DNA of 64,000 nucleotides from Maridesulfovibrio sp. (GCF_963678865.1 NZ_OY787459.1:1640501-1704500), one strand, 5' to 3'. Counted from the stretch's first letter, positions 17,280 through 26,536 are shown. The notes: a model not told the origin generated them from the sequence alone. A program made the numbers and translations.

Positions 17280-17774
17280 CACAGAAAGAAATATTACTTC
17301 TAGATTGGATCGCTATGACCTGACTAAAAATTTCGTAGAATGCCAGCAAAAGAATCTTCAGTTTCAGTATTCTGAAACACCTTTATAGTGGGCACCGACC
17401 CCAATCATTCCAGAATCTTACATATCAGCCAAAATAGTTTCCCCACACATTACCCAAATGTACGCATCCCAAGTTTTCCAAACCGTCACCTGAAATGAAT
17501 TTTGCGCACGCAACCACTTTTCGCCCCACACAAAGAAAGCCTCCTAATGCGATAACACAATGTGAAACTTGATTTTTATAGGAAACACACAAGAGGAATT
17601 AAACACCCGTACCGCTGGTTACGAATTGCCGGAACGGACATGTTACACCCCGTGACGAGGGGCATGCTGTGGAGTTGCTGCCGAAGCTTGGGGTAGCGAG
17701 TTAGGTTGAAATAGATTGATTGAGGATAAGGGGCGTCAGTGGCGGCGTCCCTTTTTAAGCGGCTTAAAGGACAG
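17280..17774. other. Gene-poor stretch at the right side of the island
   Basis: 495 bp between the AraC gene and the HEPN-like gene. Several short frames are open, but none has a ribosome site, and composition shifts within the stretch (17620-17720 is GC-richer than its surroundings). It may be the remnant of a deleted gene, for example the missing integrase, but I recognise no homology. Confidence 0.4.
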
Positions 17775-18701
17775 CTAAATTTTTGTTTTAAACACAATTT
17801 CAAGAATATCATACCCATGAATATTTTCAATAACATTTAAAGCAGCTAAAGCATTCTCATGCACAAATTTATGCTTTGTCATTAGCTCGATTTCTTCTTC
17901 TGTAAAAGGTGCAGGTATTCGTGCTCTATTTATTTGACGAGAAAGATTTTGGGCACAGACAAAATCCACACAAAAAATCATTTTTTCATAACGAGCATAT
18001 TCATCAATTTCTGAGCACCATTTAGATTGCAGGTGATCAACAACCCAATCATTAAAAATATTCACTTTATCAATATATTCTTGAAATATGGTTTTTACAT
18101 CCACTTCTTCACAACGATTGATAAAAGTTCGGGCCCCAGCATTCCACTTTTTAAATTGCAACAATCTATCTTTCTTTAAAAGAAAATTACGTATATTTGG
18201 ACCGCCTTCGAAATCATACTTATACTGCCAATCTGCAAGCAAAAAACATCTATGAACAGAATAGTTACGCAAACTAAAAACAAAATCAGAAATATGTGAG
18301 CCATCTAAAACTTCAAGCAAACTCGCATTGAACTCATCTTTGTCTGCATATTTATCTTTTATAACATTTTGAAGATCTCTAAGTGCAGATGCTGAACTTG
18401 CAGTCGAAAAAACCGCCTTGCTAACATTGAATCTAATTTTTTCAAAATCAGTACCGACATCATTCCAAGTTGGAGTATATTCTGTTTGCTCAAATTTACC
18501 GATCTCAATCATGAGATCATCCACACAACTTTTTAATAATGCGTGAGTCTTTTTGAGATCATATATAGCTTCTAATACCTTGAAACCTTGCAAGTCTCTA
18601 ATTACAGATTTTGTAGAGGAATAGGAAGCCAGAAAACTATTTGAAATACTTTTCAAGCACCAAGGTTGGTCGCCCAAATTTTGTAAAATTTTATTTTTCA
18701 T
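17775..18701 (-). CDS. Hypothetical protein with a HEPN-like RNxxxH motif
   Basis: 308 residues, strongly AT-rich codon use unlike the neighbouring operon. Mostly helical by composition, no signal peptide or membrane segment. The segment SLRNYSVHRCF contains R-N-Y-S-V-H, matching the RNxxxH (Rx4H) catalytic signature of HEPN ribonuclease domains. I recognise no wider family. It lies alone at the tRNA-proximal end of the island, a place where cargo such as phage-defence genes is common. HEPN assignment rests on one short motif and is tentative. Confidence 0.55.
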   Translation of the reverse strand: MKNKILQNLGDQPWCLKSISNSFLASYSSTKSVIRDLQGFKVLEAIYDLKKTHALLKSCVDDLMIEIGKFEQTEYTPTWNDVGTDFEKIRFNVSKAVFSTASSASALRDLQNVIKDKYADKDEFNASLLEVLDGSHISDFVFSLRNYSVHRCFLLADWQYKYDFEGGPNIRNFLLKKDRLLQFKKWNAGARTFINRCEEVDVKTIFQEYIDKVNIFNDWVVDHLQSKWCSEIDEYARYEKMIFCVDFVCAQNLSRQINRARIPAPFTEEEIELMTKHKFVHENALAALNVIENIHGYDILEIVFKTKI

Positions 18702-18813
18702 TGCATAGTCAGCCCAAAAATTAATTTTAATTTAACCGGATACCCTACCCACTGTAGGCATAGTACCGAATAGGCTAAATAGCTATATATAAAGGCCAGC
18801 CCCATTGTCGACG

Positions 18814-18850
18814 CTCCCCCCCCCAGCTCCCCCCCCAGCTCCCCCCAGCA
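18814..18850. repeat. C-tract tandem repeat
   Basis: Three iterations of an AGCT plus 6-9 C unit just inside the tRNA-proximal island end. A likely slippage-prone low-complexity tract; no function is apparent. Confidence 0.7.
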
Positions 18851-18875
18851 AATGTTGACAGCCGGTTGACAGGCA

Positions 18876-19019
<144 letters not shown>

Positions 19020-19040
19020 ACTGCGTTGGGTGAAGTTGTG

Positions 19041-19067
19041 TTTATAAGAACCGCCTCCAACTGTCAA
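19041..19067 (-). promoter_or_regulatory. Promoter of tRNA-Ala
   Basis: Minus-strand TTGACA (19062-19067) and TATAAA (19041-19046), separated by 15 bases, lie about 20 bases upstream of the tRNA 5' end. The spacing is slightly short, but both hexamers are near-perfect. Confidence 0.6.
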
Positions 19068-19264
19068 CACTCTTTTGCAATTATTTTAAAATAAATAGAT
19101 TTCCCTGCCTGCGTGCTTCAGTTAAGATACACTTCGGTCAGCTCCGTAAACAAAACACAACAAAGTTTATTTTTCATAAACATCAACTATTGATTCAGGA
19201 GTTGACTTGCAGTATCCTGCCTGCAATTCAACTTTCTCTAAACTGCTATTTTAAATGAGGTACC

Positions 19265-20257
19265 ATGCTGGACATTGCTTTTAAAATTCTCTCCAAATTC
19301 GCATGGGTTTCCGTAGTCTTTATCGGCATTACCGTGATCAGCTTCTGGGTCATCCACCTTGCTCCCGGATCACCTACTGATATGGAAACCACCTTGAACC
19401 CCACGGCGACCGTTGAAACCCGCCTAAAACTTGAAAAACTTTACGGCTTGGATAAGCCGATACACGAACAATATATTAATTGGGTCACCCGTTTGGCTAA
19501 ATTCGATTTCGGGTTGTCCATGTCCGGCGACAGACGCCCTGTATGGGACCGCATCAAGGAGAGACTACCCTTGACCTTCGGTATGAACATGGCCTCATTA
19601 TTCCTCACGTTGATAATCGCTGTGCCTATAGGAATGTACTCTGCATGGAAACAGGACGGCTGGTTTGACCGCGGAATGACAGTACTGGTCTTTATCGGAT
19701 TCGCGGTGCCGGGCTTCTGGCTGGCTTTGCTACTTATGCTCTGGCTGGGCATCCACTATCCTATTTTTCCCATATCAGGGCTGACCTCCCTTGATTACCA
19801 ATTGCTGTCACCATGGGGTAAAATAGTAGATCTGGCCCGACATCTGGCTTTACCAATTTTTATTTATACCTTCGGCAGTTTAGCGGGCATGTCTCGCTTC
19901 ATGCGCTCCTCAATGCTGGAGGTGCTGCGGCAGGATTACATTACTACTGCCAAAGCCAAAGGTTTGCCCATGCACAAGGTGCTTTTCAAGCATGCCCTAC
20001 GCAACGGCCTGCTCCCGGTGATCACCATTCTCGGCCTGTCCATACCCGGTCTGATCGGAGGAAGCGTAATCATTGAATCCATCTTTGCCCTGCCCGGACT
20101 GGGGCAACTTTTTTATGGAGCGGTAATGGCCCGCGACTATTCATTAATCATGGGATCGCTTGTGCTGGGTGCCATGCTTACTTTGGCCGGCAACCTGCTG
20201 GCAGACATCGCCTATGGACTGGCAGACCCTCGTATCCGTGCTGGAGGGAGAGACTGA
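19265..20257 (+). CDS. Dipeptide/oligopeptide ABC transporter permease, DppB/OppB type
   Basis: 330 residues with TM1 near 15-32, the periplasmic segment HLAPGSPTDMET typical of DppB, and the permease EAA loop YITTAKAKGLPMHKVLFKHALRNG. It forms a membrane channel with the DppC-type protein encoded next (stop and start overlap by one base). ATG preceded by GAGG. Neither a substrate-binding protein nor an ATPase gene is adjacent, so those subunits must lie elsewhere. Substrate could be peptides, nickel or glutathione. Confidence 0.88.
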   Translation: MLDIAFKILSKFAWVSVVFIGITVISFWVIHLAPGSPTDMETTLNPTATVETRLKLEKLYGLDKPIHEQYINWVTRLAKFDFGLSMSGDRRPVWDRIKERLPLTFGMNMASLFLTLIIAVPIGMYSAWKQDGWFDRGMTVLVFIGFAVPGFWLALLLMLWLGIHYPIFPISGLTSLDYQLLSPWGKIVDLARHLALPIFIYTFGSLAGMSRFMRSSMLEVLRQDYITTAKAKGLPMHKVLFKHALRNGLLPVITILGLSIPGLIGGSVIIESIFALPGLGQLFYGAVMARDYSLIMGSLVLGAMLTLAGNLLADIAYGLADPRIRAGGRD

Positions 20258-21102
20258 TGGGTAACAAAAAACCACTCACCCCACCTTCCAAACTGCAAAA
20301 ATACGGCCTGCTCTATCTCGGTCTTTTTCTGGTAGGCAGCGTTTCATTGGCGGCAGTTTTCGCTCCCCTGCTGACACCGTATGACCCTAATGCACTGAAC
20401 GTGGATCACTTACTGCAGAGCCCTAGTGCAACGCACTTTTTCGGTACCGATGCCCTTGGGCGCGATGTGTTCGCCCGCATGCTTTACGGCGGAAGAGTCT
20501 CCCTGTGGGTCGGCTTTGTGGCTGTGGGAATTTCGACGGCTATCGGTCTGGCACTGGGTCTTGCCGCCGGATATTTCGGAGGATTGGTTGATGAAATCAT
20601 CATGCGCGGGGTTGATGTCATGCTCTGCTTTCCTTCGTTCTTTCTAATCCTTGCAGTTATCGCCTTCCTTGAACCGGGCCTGACCAATATAATGATTGTC
20701 ATTGGCTTTACCTCTTGGATGGGCGTGGCAAGGCTGGTCCGGGCCGAAACCCTGTCCCTGCGCAAACGGGATTTCGTACAGGCTTCAAGGCTTGCCGGGG
20801 CCGGGCCGATACGCATCATGCTGACCCACATCCTACCCAACGCCATCACCCCGGTGCTGGTATCAGCTACACTGGGCGTTGCCGGAGCGATTCTTGTGGA
20901 ATCCTCACTCAGCTTTCTCGGCCTCGGGGTACAACCCCCGGATCCGTCATGGGGAAACCTGCTCATGGACGGCAAGGAAGTGCTGGAGATAGCCCCGTGG
21001 CTGTCCGTCTTCCCCGGCATGGCCATCCTGCTGACCGTACTCGGCTACAACCTGCTCGGTGAAGCCCTGCGCGACATTCTCGACCCGAGACTCAAACAAT
21101 AA
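20257..21102 (+). CDS. Dipeptide/oligopeptide ABC transporter permease, DppC/OppC type
   Basis: 281 residues. N-terminal TM, then the DppC landmark HFFGTDALGRDVFARMLYGGR and the EAA loop FVQASRLAGAGPIRIMLTHILPN; C-terminal VEASLSFLGLGVQPP-type segment (VESSLSFLGLGVQPP). It pairs with the preceding DppB-type permease, with which it overlaps by one base. recN follows 11 bp downstream in the same direction, so transcription may continue into it. Confidence 0.88.
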   Translation: MGNKKPLTPPSKLQKYGLLYLGLFLVGSVSLAAVFAPLLTPYDPNALNVDHLLQSPSATHFFGTDALGRDVFARMLYGGRVSLWVGFVAVGISTAIGLALGLAAGYFGGLVDEIIMRGVDVMLCFPSFFLILAVIAFLEPGLTNIMIVIGFTSWMGVARLVRAETLSLRKRDFVQASRLAGAGPIRIMLTHILPNAITPVLVSATLGVAGAILVESSLSFLGLGVQPPDPSWGNLLMDGKEVLEIAPWLSVFPGMAILLTVLGYNLLGEALRDILDPRLKQ

Positions 21103-21113
21103 CGGTAAAATTA

Positions 21114-22673
21114 ATGCTGGAACTGCTTAGAATACGCGACCTTGCCCTTATTGAAGATGCTGAAATTGAATTCTCAGCAGGCATGAATGTTCTCACCGGT
21201 GAAACCGGAGCGGGTAAATCCTTCATCCTGCGGGCCATCGACTTCCTGACCGGGCAAAAAATGCGAGCGGACATGGTCCGCCCCGGCAAAGAACAGGCTT
21301 TTGTAGAAGCTCTGTTCATCCATCAGGACGGGTCTGAATCCATTGTACGCCGGGTTCTCTCAGCCGAGACAGGCCGCAGCCGGGTCTATGTGAACGACAA
21401 ACTAAGTTCACAAAATACCATCCGCGACATGGGCTCATCCATGATCCTGCATACCAGCCAGCACGCCCAGCAGAAGCTGCTTCAGCCAGCTTACCAATGC
21501 CGGATGCTCGATACTTTTTTGGAAGATCTATCCCTACCCGGAAAAAAAGATGAAATACTGACCTCTCTGCGCGCCCTGCTGACCCAAAAGCAAGGACTTA
21601 AGGAACGCTCTGCCTCCCTGCTTGAAAAAAAAGACTTCCTAGAGTTTCAGCGTACTGAAATAGAAAAAGTCGCCCCGTATCCCGGAGAAGAAGACGAACT
21701 GCTGGAAAAGAAAAACACCTTGCGTGCGCAGGAAGATGCCGGGAAATGCATTCAGAACGCTATGGATATTATGCGCGGACCGCTTGACGTTTCCGGCGGA
21801 GTTTCCGCTCTGGGTTCAGAAATGGAGCGCATCTGTGAACTTTTCCCTGAATACGATCCGGACCGGGAAACAGTCATTGAATTTAAACATTTCCTTGACG
21901 AACTGGCTGGAAAACTACGCGCCCAACCCCTTGATTTTGATTCCGAAGAATCTATTGATGACATAGAATCACGACTTTACGAGCTATCCAAACTCAAACG
22001 CAAACTTGGACGCACCCTTGATCAGATTGTGGACCTGAAAAACGAAATTCAGGAAAATCTCGATTTTCTTGATTCCTGTGCACTTGAACTGGCCCAGATT
22101 GAAAAGAAAGAAAAAGAACTTGTAGAGCAACTTTCTACAGCTCTCGACAAATTGGCCGCAGCACGCAAAATTGCGGCCAAAAAGCTCACTGACCGCGTTG
22201 TTGACGACCTTAAAGGCCTCGGTTTTTCCGAGCATGTACAGGTCAAATTTGAATTTCAGCCCCATGAACTTTATCCGGGCCTGAATGAAATGCGCGGCAG
22301 GTTGATGTGGATTCCCAACCCCGGTCAGGCTGCCCAGCCGCTGGACAAAATCGCTTCCGGCGGTGAACTCTCCCGCTTTCTGCTGGCAATCACCGGCCTG
22401 CAAGGTGAATCGGAAAAACCGACCTTGATATTCGACGAAGTAGATTCCGGTATCGGCGGTCATACTTTGAACCGGGTAGGAGAAAAGATGCAGGATCTTG
22501 CTGCCCGTCAGCAGTTGATCGTCATCACTCACTGGCCGCAACTGGCTGCACTCGCCGAACGCCATTTTCTGATTCATAAGGGAGTGGTTAATAAAGAGAC
22601 TTTCACGACCTGTCGGCAGTTAAACAATGCCGAAGTCAAGACCGAATTGGCACGGATGGCAGGCAAAGAATAA
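21114..22673 (+). CDS. recN: DNA repair protein RecN
   Basis: 519 residues, slightly shorter than the usual about 550. SMC-like ATPase: Walker A GETGAGKS at 29-36, central coiled coil (about 150-350), signature motif IASGGELSRFLLAI and Walker B LIFDEVDSGIGG. RecN acts in cytoplasmic double-strand-break repair, promoting end cohesion with RecA. Located directly behind the permease pair and closed by a terminator at 22685-22708. Confidence 0.95.
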   Translation: MLELLRIRDLALIEDAEIEFSAGMNVLTGETGAGKSFILRAIDFLTGQKMRADMVRPGKEQAFVEALFIHQDGSESIVRRVLSAETGRSRVYVNDKLSSQNTIRDMGSSMILHTSQHAQQKLLQPAYQCRMLDTFLEDLSLPGKKDEILTSLRALLTQKQGLKERSASLLEKKDFLEFQRTEIEKVAPYPGEEDELLEKKNTLRAQEDAGKCIQNAMDIMRGPLDVSGGVSALGSEMERICELFPEYDPDRETVIEFKHFLDELAGKLRAQPLDFDSEESIDDIESRLYELSKLKRKLGRTLDQIVDLKNEIQENLDFLDSCALELAQIEKKEKELVEQLSTALDKLAAARKIAAKKLTDRVVDDLKGLGFSEHVQVKFEFQPHELYPGLNEMRGRLMWIPNPGQAAQPLDKIASGGELSRFLLAITGLQGESEKPTLIFDEVDSGIGGHTLNRVGEKMQDLAARQQLIVITHWPQLAALAERHFLIHKGVVNKETFTTCRQLNNAEVKTELARMAGKE

Positions 22674-22684
22674 CCCAGAACCCG

Positions 22685-22708
22685 GAGTCACTCTTTGACT
22701 CTTTTTTT
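22685..22708 (+). terminator. Terminator after recN
   Basis: GAGTCA-CTCTT-TGACTC stem-loop followed by seven Ts, 12 bp behind the recN stop codon. Confidence 0.8.
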
Positions 22709-22735
22709 ACCCGGTTTTAAATCAACTAACTACAA

Positions 22736-22751
22736 AACTGACCAGTCAGTT
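22736..22751. promoter_or_regulatory. Putative operator of the TetR-type repressor
   Basis: AACTGACCAGTCAGTT, a 7-bp inverted repeat around CA, 49 bp before the tetR-like start. Size, symmetry and position are typical of TetR-family operators; autoregulation of the efflux operon is inferred. Confidence 0.6.
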
Positions 22752-22800
22752 CTGAATGAACTCTGGAATTAAGTTTTAAAAAAAGGTTCAGGCATCAAAC

Positions 22801-23370
22801 ATGAAAGAATATTCTGATAAGGAAGCCCGCATTCTGGATACTGCTGCAGAAATGTTCGCCAATAAGGCTTTTCACAAAGTTCTGCTCAGTGATGTGGCTC
22901 ATGCCGCACGCGTAGGTAAAGGAACGCTCTATCTTTACTTCAAAAGCAAAGACGATCTGTACTTCGCAGTGCTCTTCAGAGGATTCTCCATTCTGGTTGA
23001 TACTCTGAAAATGTATACGGATCAGCCAGACCTTTCACCCACCCAAAAAATGGAAAATATTATCAGGGAAATGTCTATATTCATGTTTATGAAGGCAACA
23101 AATGCACACCTGCTGAGTAGAGTTATGCATTTCCCTGAGAGCGGAGAATGGCAGGACAAAAGAACGGAGCTCTGGGGCTTGATTCAAGGTGTTATTGAGG
23201 AAGGTGTAGAAAAAGGGGAGTTTGAAGATACCAACCCCAGATTCACTTCCCAATACATCCCGAGTTTCATCCGCTCCATATCCATTTTCCCTCCCGAAGG
23301 TTTGGACCATGAACAATTCTGCACTCACGCCTGCAATTTTGTCCTGAAGGCCCTCAAACCTGACCGTTAA
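22801..23370 (+). CDS. TetR/AcrR-family transcriptional repressor
   Basis: 189 residues. N-terminal TetR helix-turn-helix (about 8-55) with the recognition segment VGKGTLYLYFKSKDDL; the C-terminal about 130 residues are a helical ligand-binding domain. It heads an operon with an EmrA-type adaptor and an EmrB-type pump. Most likely it represses this operon through the palindrome at 22736-22751 and is released by a toxic compound the pump exports. Confidence 0.9.
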   Translation: MKEYSDKEARILDTAAEMFANKAFHKVLLSDVAHAARVGKGTLYLYFKSKDDLYFAVLFRGFSILVDTLKMYTDQPDLSPTQKMENIIREMSIFMFMKATNAHLLSRVMHFPESGEWQDKRTELWGLIQGVIEEGVEKGEFEDTNPRFTSQYIPSFIRSISIFPPEGLDHEQFCTHACNFVLKALKPDR

Positions 23371-23413
23371 AACCTCAATACGGCAAGAAAGCCATATTCA
23401 TCAGCTTAAAATC

Positions 23414-24616
23414 ATGAGTAAAAATTCTATTCAGGATCCGCAGGATCAAAAGAAAAACAAACTTCCGGCAAAAAAAATCAAAATAACTATTTTAGCCTGC
23501 ATATCCCTGCTTATTCTTGGTACTGTGCTGGCATACCCTTTCTATGTGCATGCAATAAATCATGAATCCACGGACGATGCTTTTATTGAAGCCCATGTAG
23601 TATCAATAAGCCCTAGGGTTCCCGGTCATGTCTCAAAGGTATTTATTGCCGACAACCAACGAGTTGAAAAAGGACAGATGCTTGCAGAAATTGACCGCCG
23701 CAACTATCAGGTTGCACTTGAAATTGCCGAGGCACGCATGGCTTCTGCGAATGCGACGGTAAAAGAAGCTGAGGCTCTTGTTGTGGCTGCCCGTAAGGAA
23801 TTGGCCCAGAAACAGGCAGAACTGTCATCCCAGACTGCCGGACTCTCAAGGGTCAAGGCTCAGGTCAGTGAAGCCGAGGCAGGCCATTTCCGTGATGCAA
23901 ATGACCTGAGCCGTATTCGGCGTATTGCTGAAGCTGGAGCTGTCAGTATTCAGGAATTTGACCACGCAAAAGCTCAGGAAAAGATGTCACAGGCAAACCT
24001 GAGATCTGCAAAATCAAATATTCATACCCAGAATGCCAAAATTCTGGAAGCCAGAGCCGGAATTGAAGCAGCAGCGAGTAAACTTCACCAGGCCTTTGCC
24101 CAAACGGAAATGCGTAAAGCAAAACTAAGGGAGGCCGAGGCTCAGGTCCGTCAGGCTCGACTGGACTTGTCTTATACCCGCATTAAAGCCCCCTGCTCCG
24201 GATACGTGACCAAAAAGACAGTTGAATCCGGTAACTATGTTATGGCGGGACAAAAACTGCTCAATATCGTCAGCCCTGAAGTCTGGATTGTCGCAAATTT
24301 CAAGGAAACACAAATCCACGCCATGCGTGAAGGACAACACGTAGATATTGATATCGACTCTTTTCCCGGAATTGAATTCAGCGGAAAGGTGGATTCAATC
24401 CAGCGCGGAACGGGTTCAAGATTCACCCTTCTGCCTCCGGAAAATGCCGCAGGCAACTTTATCAAGGTTGTGCAACGTGTCCCGGTCAAAATCGTTTTCG
24501 ACAACTCTGAACAGAACTACAGGATTTCTCCCGGTATGTCGGTGATCCCCAGTGTAGATATTTCTTCCGGTGATGATCTGCCCCAGCAGATGGCCTCTGC
24601 AGAAGGACGGGAATAG
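23414..24616 (+). CDS. EmrA/HlyD-family membrane fusion protein
   Basis: 400 residues: N-terminal membrane anchor at about 22-43, the biotinyl-lipoyl-like half-motif VPGHVSKVFIADNQRVEKGQ, a long alanine-rich coiled coil (about 95-245) and the second lipoyl half plus beta barrel (IKAPCSGYVTKKTVESG). It links an inner-membrane pump to an outer-membrane channel. The EmrB-type pump gene starts 3 bp after its stop. No TolC-type gene is in the window. Confidence 0.92.
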   Translation: MSKNSIQDPQDQKKNKLPAKKIKITILACISLLILGTVLAYPFYVHAINHESTDDAFIEAHVVSISPRVPGHVSKVFIADNQRVEKGQMLAEIDRRNYQVALEIAEARMASANATVKEAEALVVAARKELAQKQAELSSQTAGLSRVKAQVSEAEAGHFRDANDLSRIRRIAEAGAVSIQEFDHAKAQEKMSQANLRSAKSNIHTQNAKILEARAGIEAAASKLHQAFAQTEMRKAKLREAEAQVRQARLDLSYTRIKAPCSGYVTKKTVESGNYVMAGQKLLNIVSPEVWIVANFKETQIHAMREGQHVDIDIDSFPGIEFSGKVDSIQRGTGSRFTLLPPENAAGNFIKVVQRVPVKIVFDNSEQNYRISPGMSVIPSVDISSGDDLPQQMASAEGRE

Positions 24617-24618
24617 AA

Positions 24619-26190
24619 TTGTCCAGATTTAAATCTCCGGAAGAAACATCTCCGGCTGAACGCTGGACGATCGCCATTACTGTAATGCTGGGAGCCTTTA
24701 TTGCGGTAATGGACACCAGCGTGGTCAATGTATCCATGTCGCACATGATGGGTAGCTTCGGAGCCAGTGTTTCATCCATTACATGGGTAGCCACGAGCTA
24801 CAGCATTGCAGAAATCATCATGGTTACCATGGCCGGGTGGTGGAGTTCTCTTTTGGGCCGCAGAAACTTCTACCTGCTTTCAATGCTCCTGTTTACTCTC
24901 GGGTCTATTTTCTGCGGAATTGCGACCAGCTTTGAACAAATGATATTCTACCGAATCATTCAAGGGATCGGCGGAGGAGCATTGATACCCATCTCTCAGG
25001 CAATCCTGCGTGAGACCTTCCCGCTGGAAGAGCAGGGAATGGCCATGTCCATATATGGAATGGGAGTTGTGCTGGCACCGGCCATGGGACCTATTTTAGG
25101 TGGTATACTGACCGACCAGTGGGGTTGGCCCTGGATCTTTTACATTAATATTCCAGTCTGTATGCTGACAATATTTTTAACTGCCAAATTTGTCCATGAT
25201 CCGCCTTACCTGCGCCGCGGTGTTCAGACCATTGACTGGCTCGGTATAGGATTGCTGACAGTATTCCTGACCGGAATGCAAATTGTCCTTGAACGGGGAC
25301 AGGAAGAACAATGGTTCGACTCCGAATTCATTACCGGCGCTACAATTGCAACGGTCCTATCCTTTTTGACCATGATTTTCTGGGAATTGCGTTGCAAAGA
25401 TCCTGTCGTCAACCTGCGCATTCTCAAAGACAAAAACCTGACCATCGGTACCCTTATGGGATTGATCTTCGGAGTTTCGCTTTTCGGAACAACCTTTGTC
25501 CTGCCTCAGTTCACGCAACAACTGCTGGGATACCCGGCCTTTGAGTCCGGTCTGGCTCTTGCTCCAAGGGCTATAACCCTGATGCTGTTCATGCCCGTTG
25601 CGGGTATGCTCTACCAGAAAATCGGCCCCAAGACGTTGGTTTTTTCAGGGATAATAATTATCCTCTATTCCTATTACGAACTTATGCAGTTGAATACACA
25701 GGCAGGAATGGGAGACATGATCATACCCCTGCTGATTATGGGGATCGGTATGCCTTTCATGTTCATCCCCCTGAGTGCCGTCTCACTATGTACAATAGGA
25801 AAAGCGCACATAACAGATGCTTCGAGTATCTACACTCTCGGTAGGCGTATCGGGGGAAACATAGGCTATGCTTTGGTCGCAGTTCTTTTGGACAGAAAAA
25901 TTCAAATTCACACTTCATTTTTAATGGAAAATATAAGTGAAGGCAGAAACGAATCCCAAAGCTTCCTGACAGAGACAACACGACTGCTCCATGAACTCGG
26001 AGTCAACTCAGTTGCTGCATCCAAATATACTCTCGGACTATTAAACCAGATTGTTATCAAGCAGGCCAAAATGCTTGCATACAACGATATATCATTCATT
26101 TTCGGTTGCTTGTTTTTACTTCTGGTCCCTCTGATCCTGCTTATGCCTAAAAAATCAACCATCATAACTTTGAGCAAAAAAGGACGTTAA
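24619..26190 (+). CDS. EmrB/QacA-type DHA2 drug:proton antiporter
   Basis: 523 residues with 14 predicted membrane segments. DHA2 landmarks: DTSVVNVSMSHMMGSFG in TM1, WWSSLLGRRNFYL after TM2 and motif C GMGVVLAPAMGPILGG in TM5. It starts with TTG three bases after the adaptor stop codon, which suggests translational coupling. It expels hydrophobic toxicants using the proton gradient together with the EmrA-type protein. Confidence 0.92.
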   Translation: MSRFKSPEETSPAERWTIAITVMLGAFIAVMDTSVVNVSMSHMMGSFGASVSSITWVATSYSIAEIIMVTMAGWWSSLLGRRNFYLLSMLLFTLGSIFCGIATSFEQMIFYRIIQGIGGGALIPISQAILRETFPLEEQGMAMSIYGMGVVLAPAMGPILGGILTDQWGWPWIFYINIPVCMLTIFLTAKFVHDPPYLRRGVQTIDWLGIGLLTVFLTGMQIVLERGQEEQWFDSEFITGATIATVLSFLTMIFWELRCKDPVVNLRILKDKNLTIGTLMGLIFGVSLFGTTFVLPQFTQQLLGYPAFESGLALAPRAITLMLFMPVAGMLYQKIGPKTLVFSGIIIILYSYYELMQLNTQAGMGDMIIPLLIMGIGMPFMFIPLSAVSLCTIGKAHITDASSIYTLGRRIGGNIGYALVAVLLDRKIQIHTSFLMENISEGRNESQSFLTETTRLLHELGVNSVAASKYTLGLLNQIVIKQAKMLAYNDISFIFGCLFLLLVPLILLMPKKSTIITLSKKGR

Positions 26191-26233
26191 AAAAAATACG
26201 AATCACATTTTTACCCCTTCAACAAAAAAACGC

Positions 26234-26262
26234 TTGACGCATAACGTTCGCAAGAATAAATT
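26234..26262 (+). promoter_or_regulatory. Sigma-70 promoter of the SAM riboswitch transcript
   Basis: TTGACG and TAAATT separated by exactly 17 bases, ending 30 bp before the aptamer P1 stem. Confidence 0.6.
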
Positions 26263-26291
26263 GAGCGCACGTTCTTTGAATCGAAAAAATA

Positions 26292-26388
26292 CTCATGAAG
26301 AGGATGCGAGGGAAATCGGCCCGTTGACCATCCGGCAACCTGCTTTTCAGCAAGGTGCCAATGCCTTCCCCGTTTCGGGATCCATGAG
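26292..26388 (+). ncRNA. SAM-I (S-box) riboswitch aptamer
   Basis: Conserved S-box core in order: GAGGGA, GGCCC, TTGA, CCGGCAACC, AAGGTGCCAA with the expected spacing, closed by a P1 stem CTCATG (26292-26297) / CATGAG (26383-26388). A Rho-independent terminator follows at 26413-26447, so this is a transcription-termination OFF switch responding to S-adenosylmethionine. No recognisable methionine or SAM gene lies downstream; the next gene is a 90-residue unknown protein. Confidence 0.88.
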
Positions 26389-26412
26389 AAGGATTAAGAT
26401 ATTGAATTTCTT

Positions 26413-26447
26413 AAAGGCATTTCCGATTGGGAATGCCTTTTTCGTTT
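26413..26447 (+). terminator. Expression-platform terminator of the SAM riboswitch
   Basis: Twelve-base-pair stem AAAGGCATTTCC / GGGAATGCCTTT around GATT, followed by a T-rich tract, 25 bases behind the aptamer. Confidence 0.85.
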
Positions 26448-26488
26448 TCGGAACCCCGGACTGCTGATATTTTTTATTGGCGGCGCCA

Positions 26489-26536
26489 ACCGGGAATCCG
26501 GTGGGAGGATTTATGGATACTTGCGCTCCCACCTAA
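26489..26536 (+). promoter_or_regulatory. Overlapping hairpins around a seven-codon ORF
   Basis: Two mutually exclusive stems: ACCGG-GAAT-CCGGT (26489-26502) and GGTGGGAG / CTCCCACC (26500-26507 with 26526-26533). The second encloses a tiny ORF, MDTCAPT-stop (26513-26536), whose GGGAGG ribosome site lies in the stem. It looks like a leader structure between the riboswitch and the downstream gene, possibly a second control layer. Function is inference. Confidence 0.4.

Noticed and set aside
17576..17836. 86-residue minus-strand frame in the island gap
   Set aside because: Overlaps the end of the HEPN-like gene, has no ribosome site, and resembles no family; treated as noncoding remnant.
18814..18850. 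C-rich tandem tract as a CRISPR or regulatory repeat
   Set aside because: Unit length of about 12 bp without spacers. It is simple low complexity; no CRISPR array was seen anywhere in the window.
22696..22718. TTGACT as a -35 element for the TetR gene
   Set aside because: The hexamer is the descending arm of the recN terminator hairpin, and the matching -10 (TAAATC) is weak.
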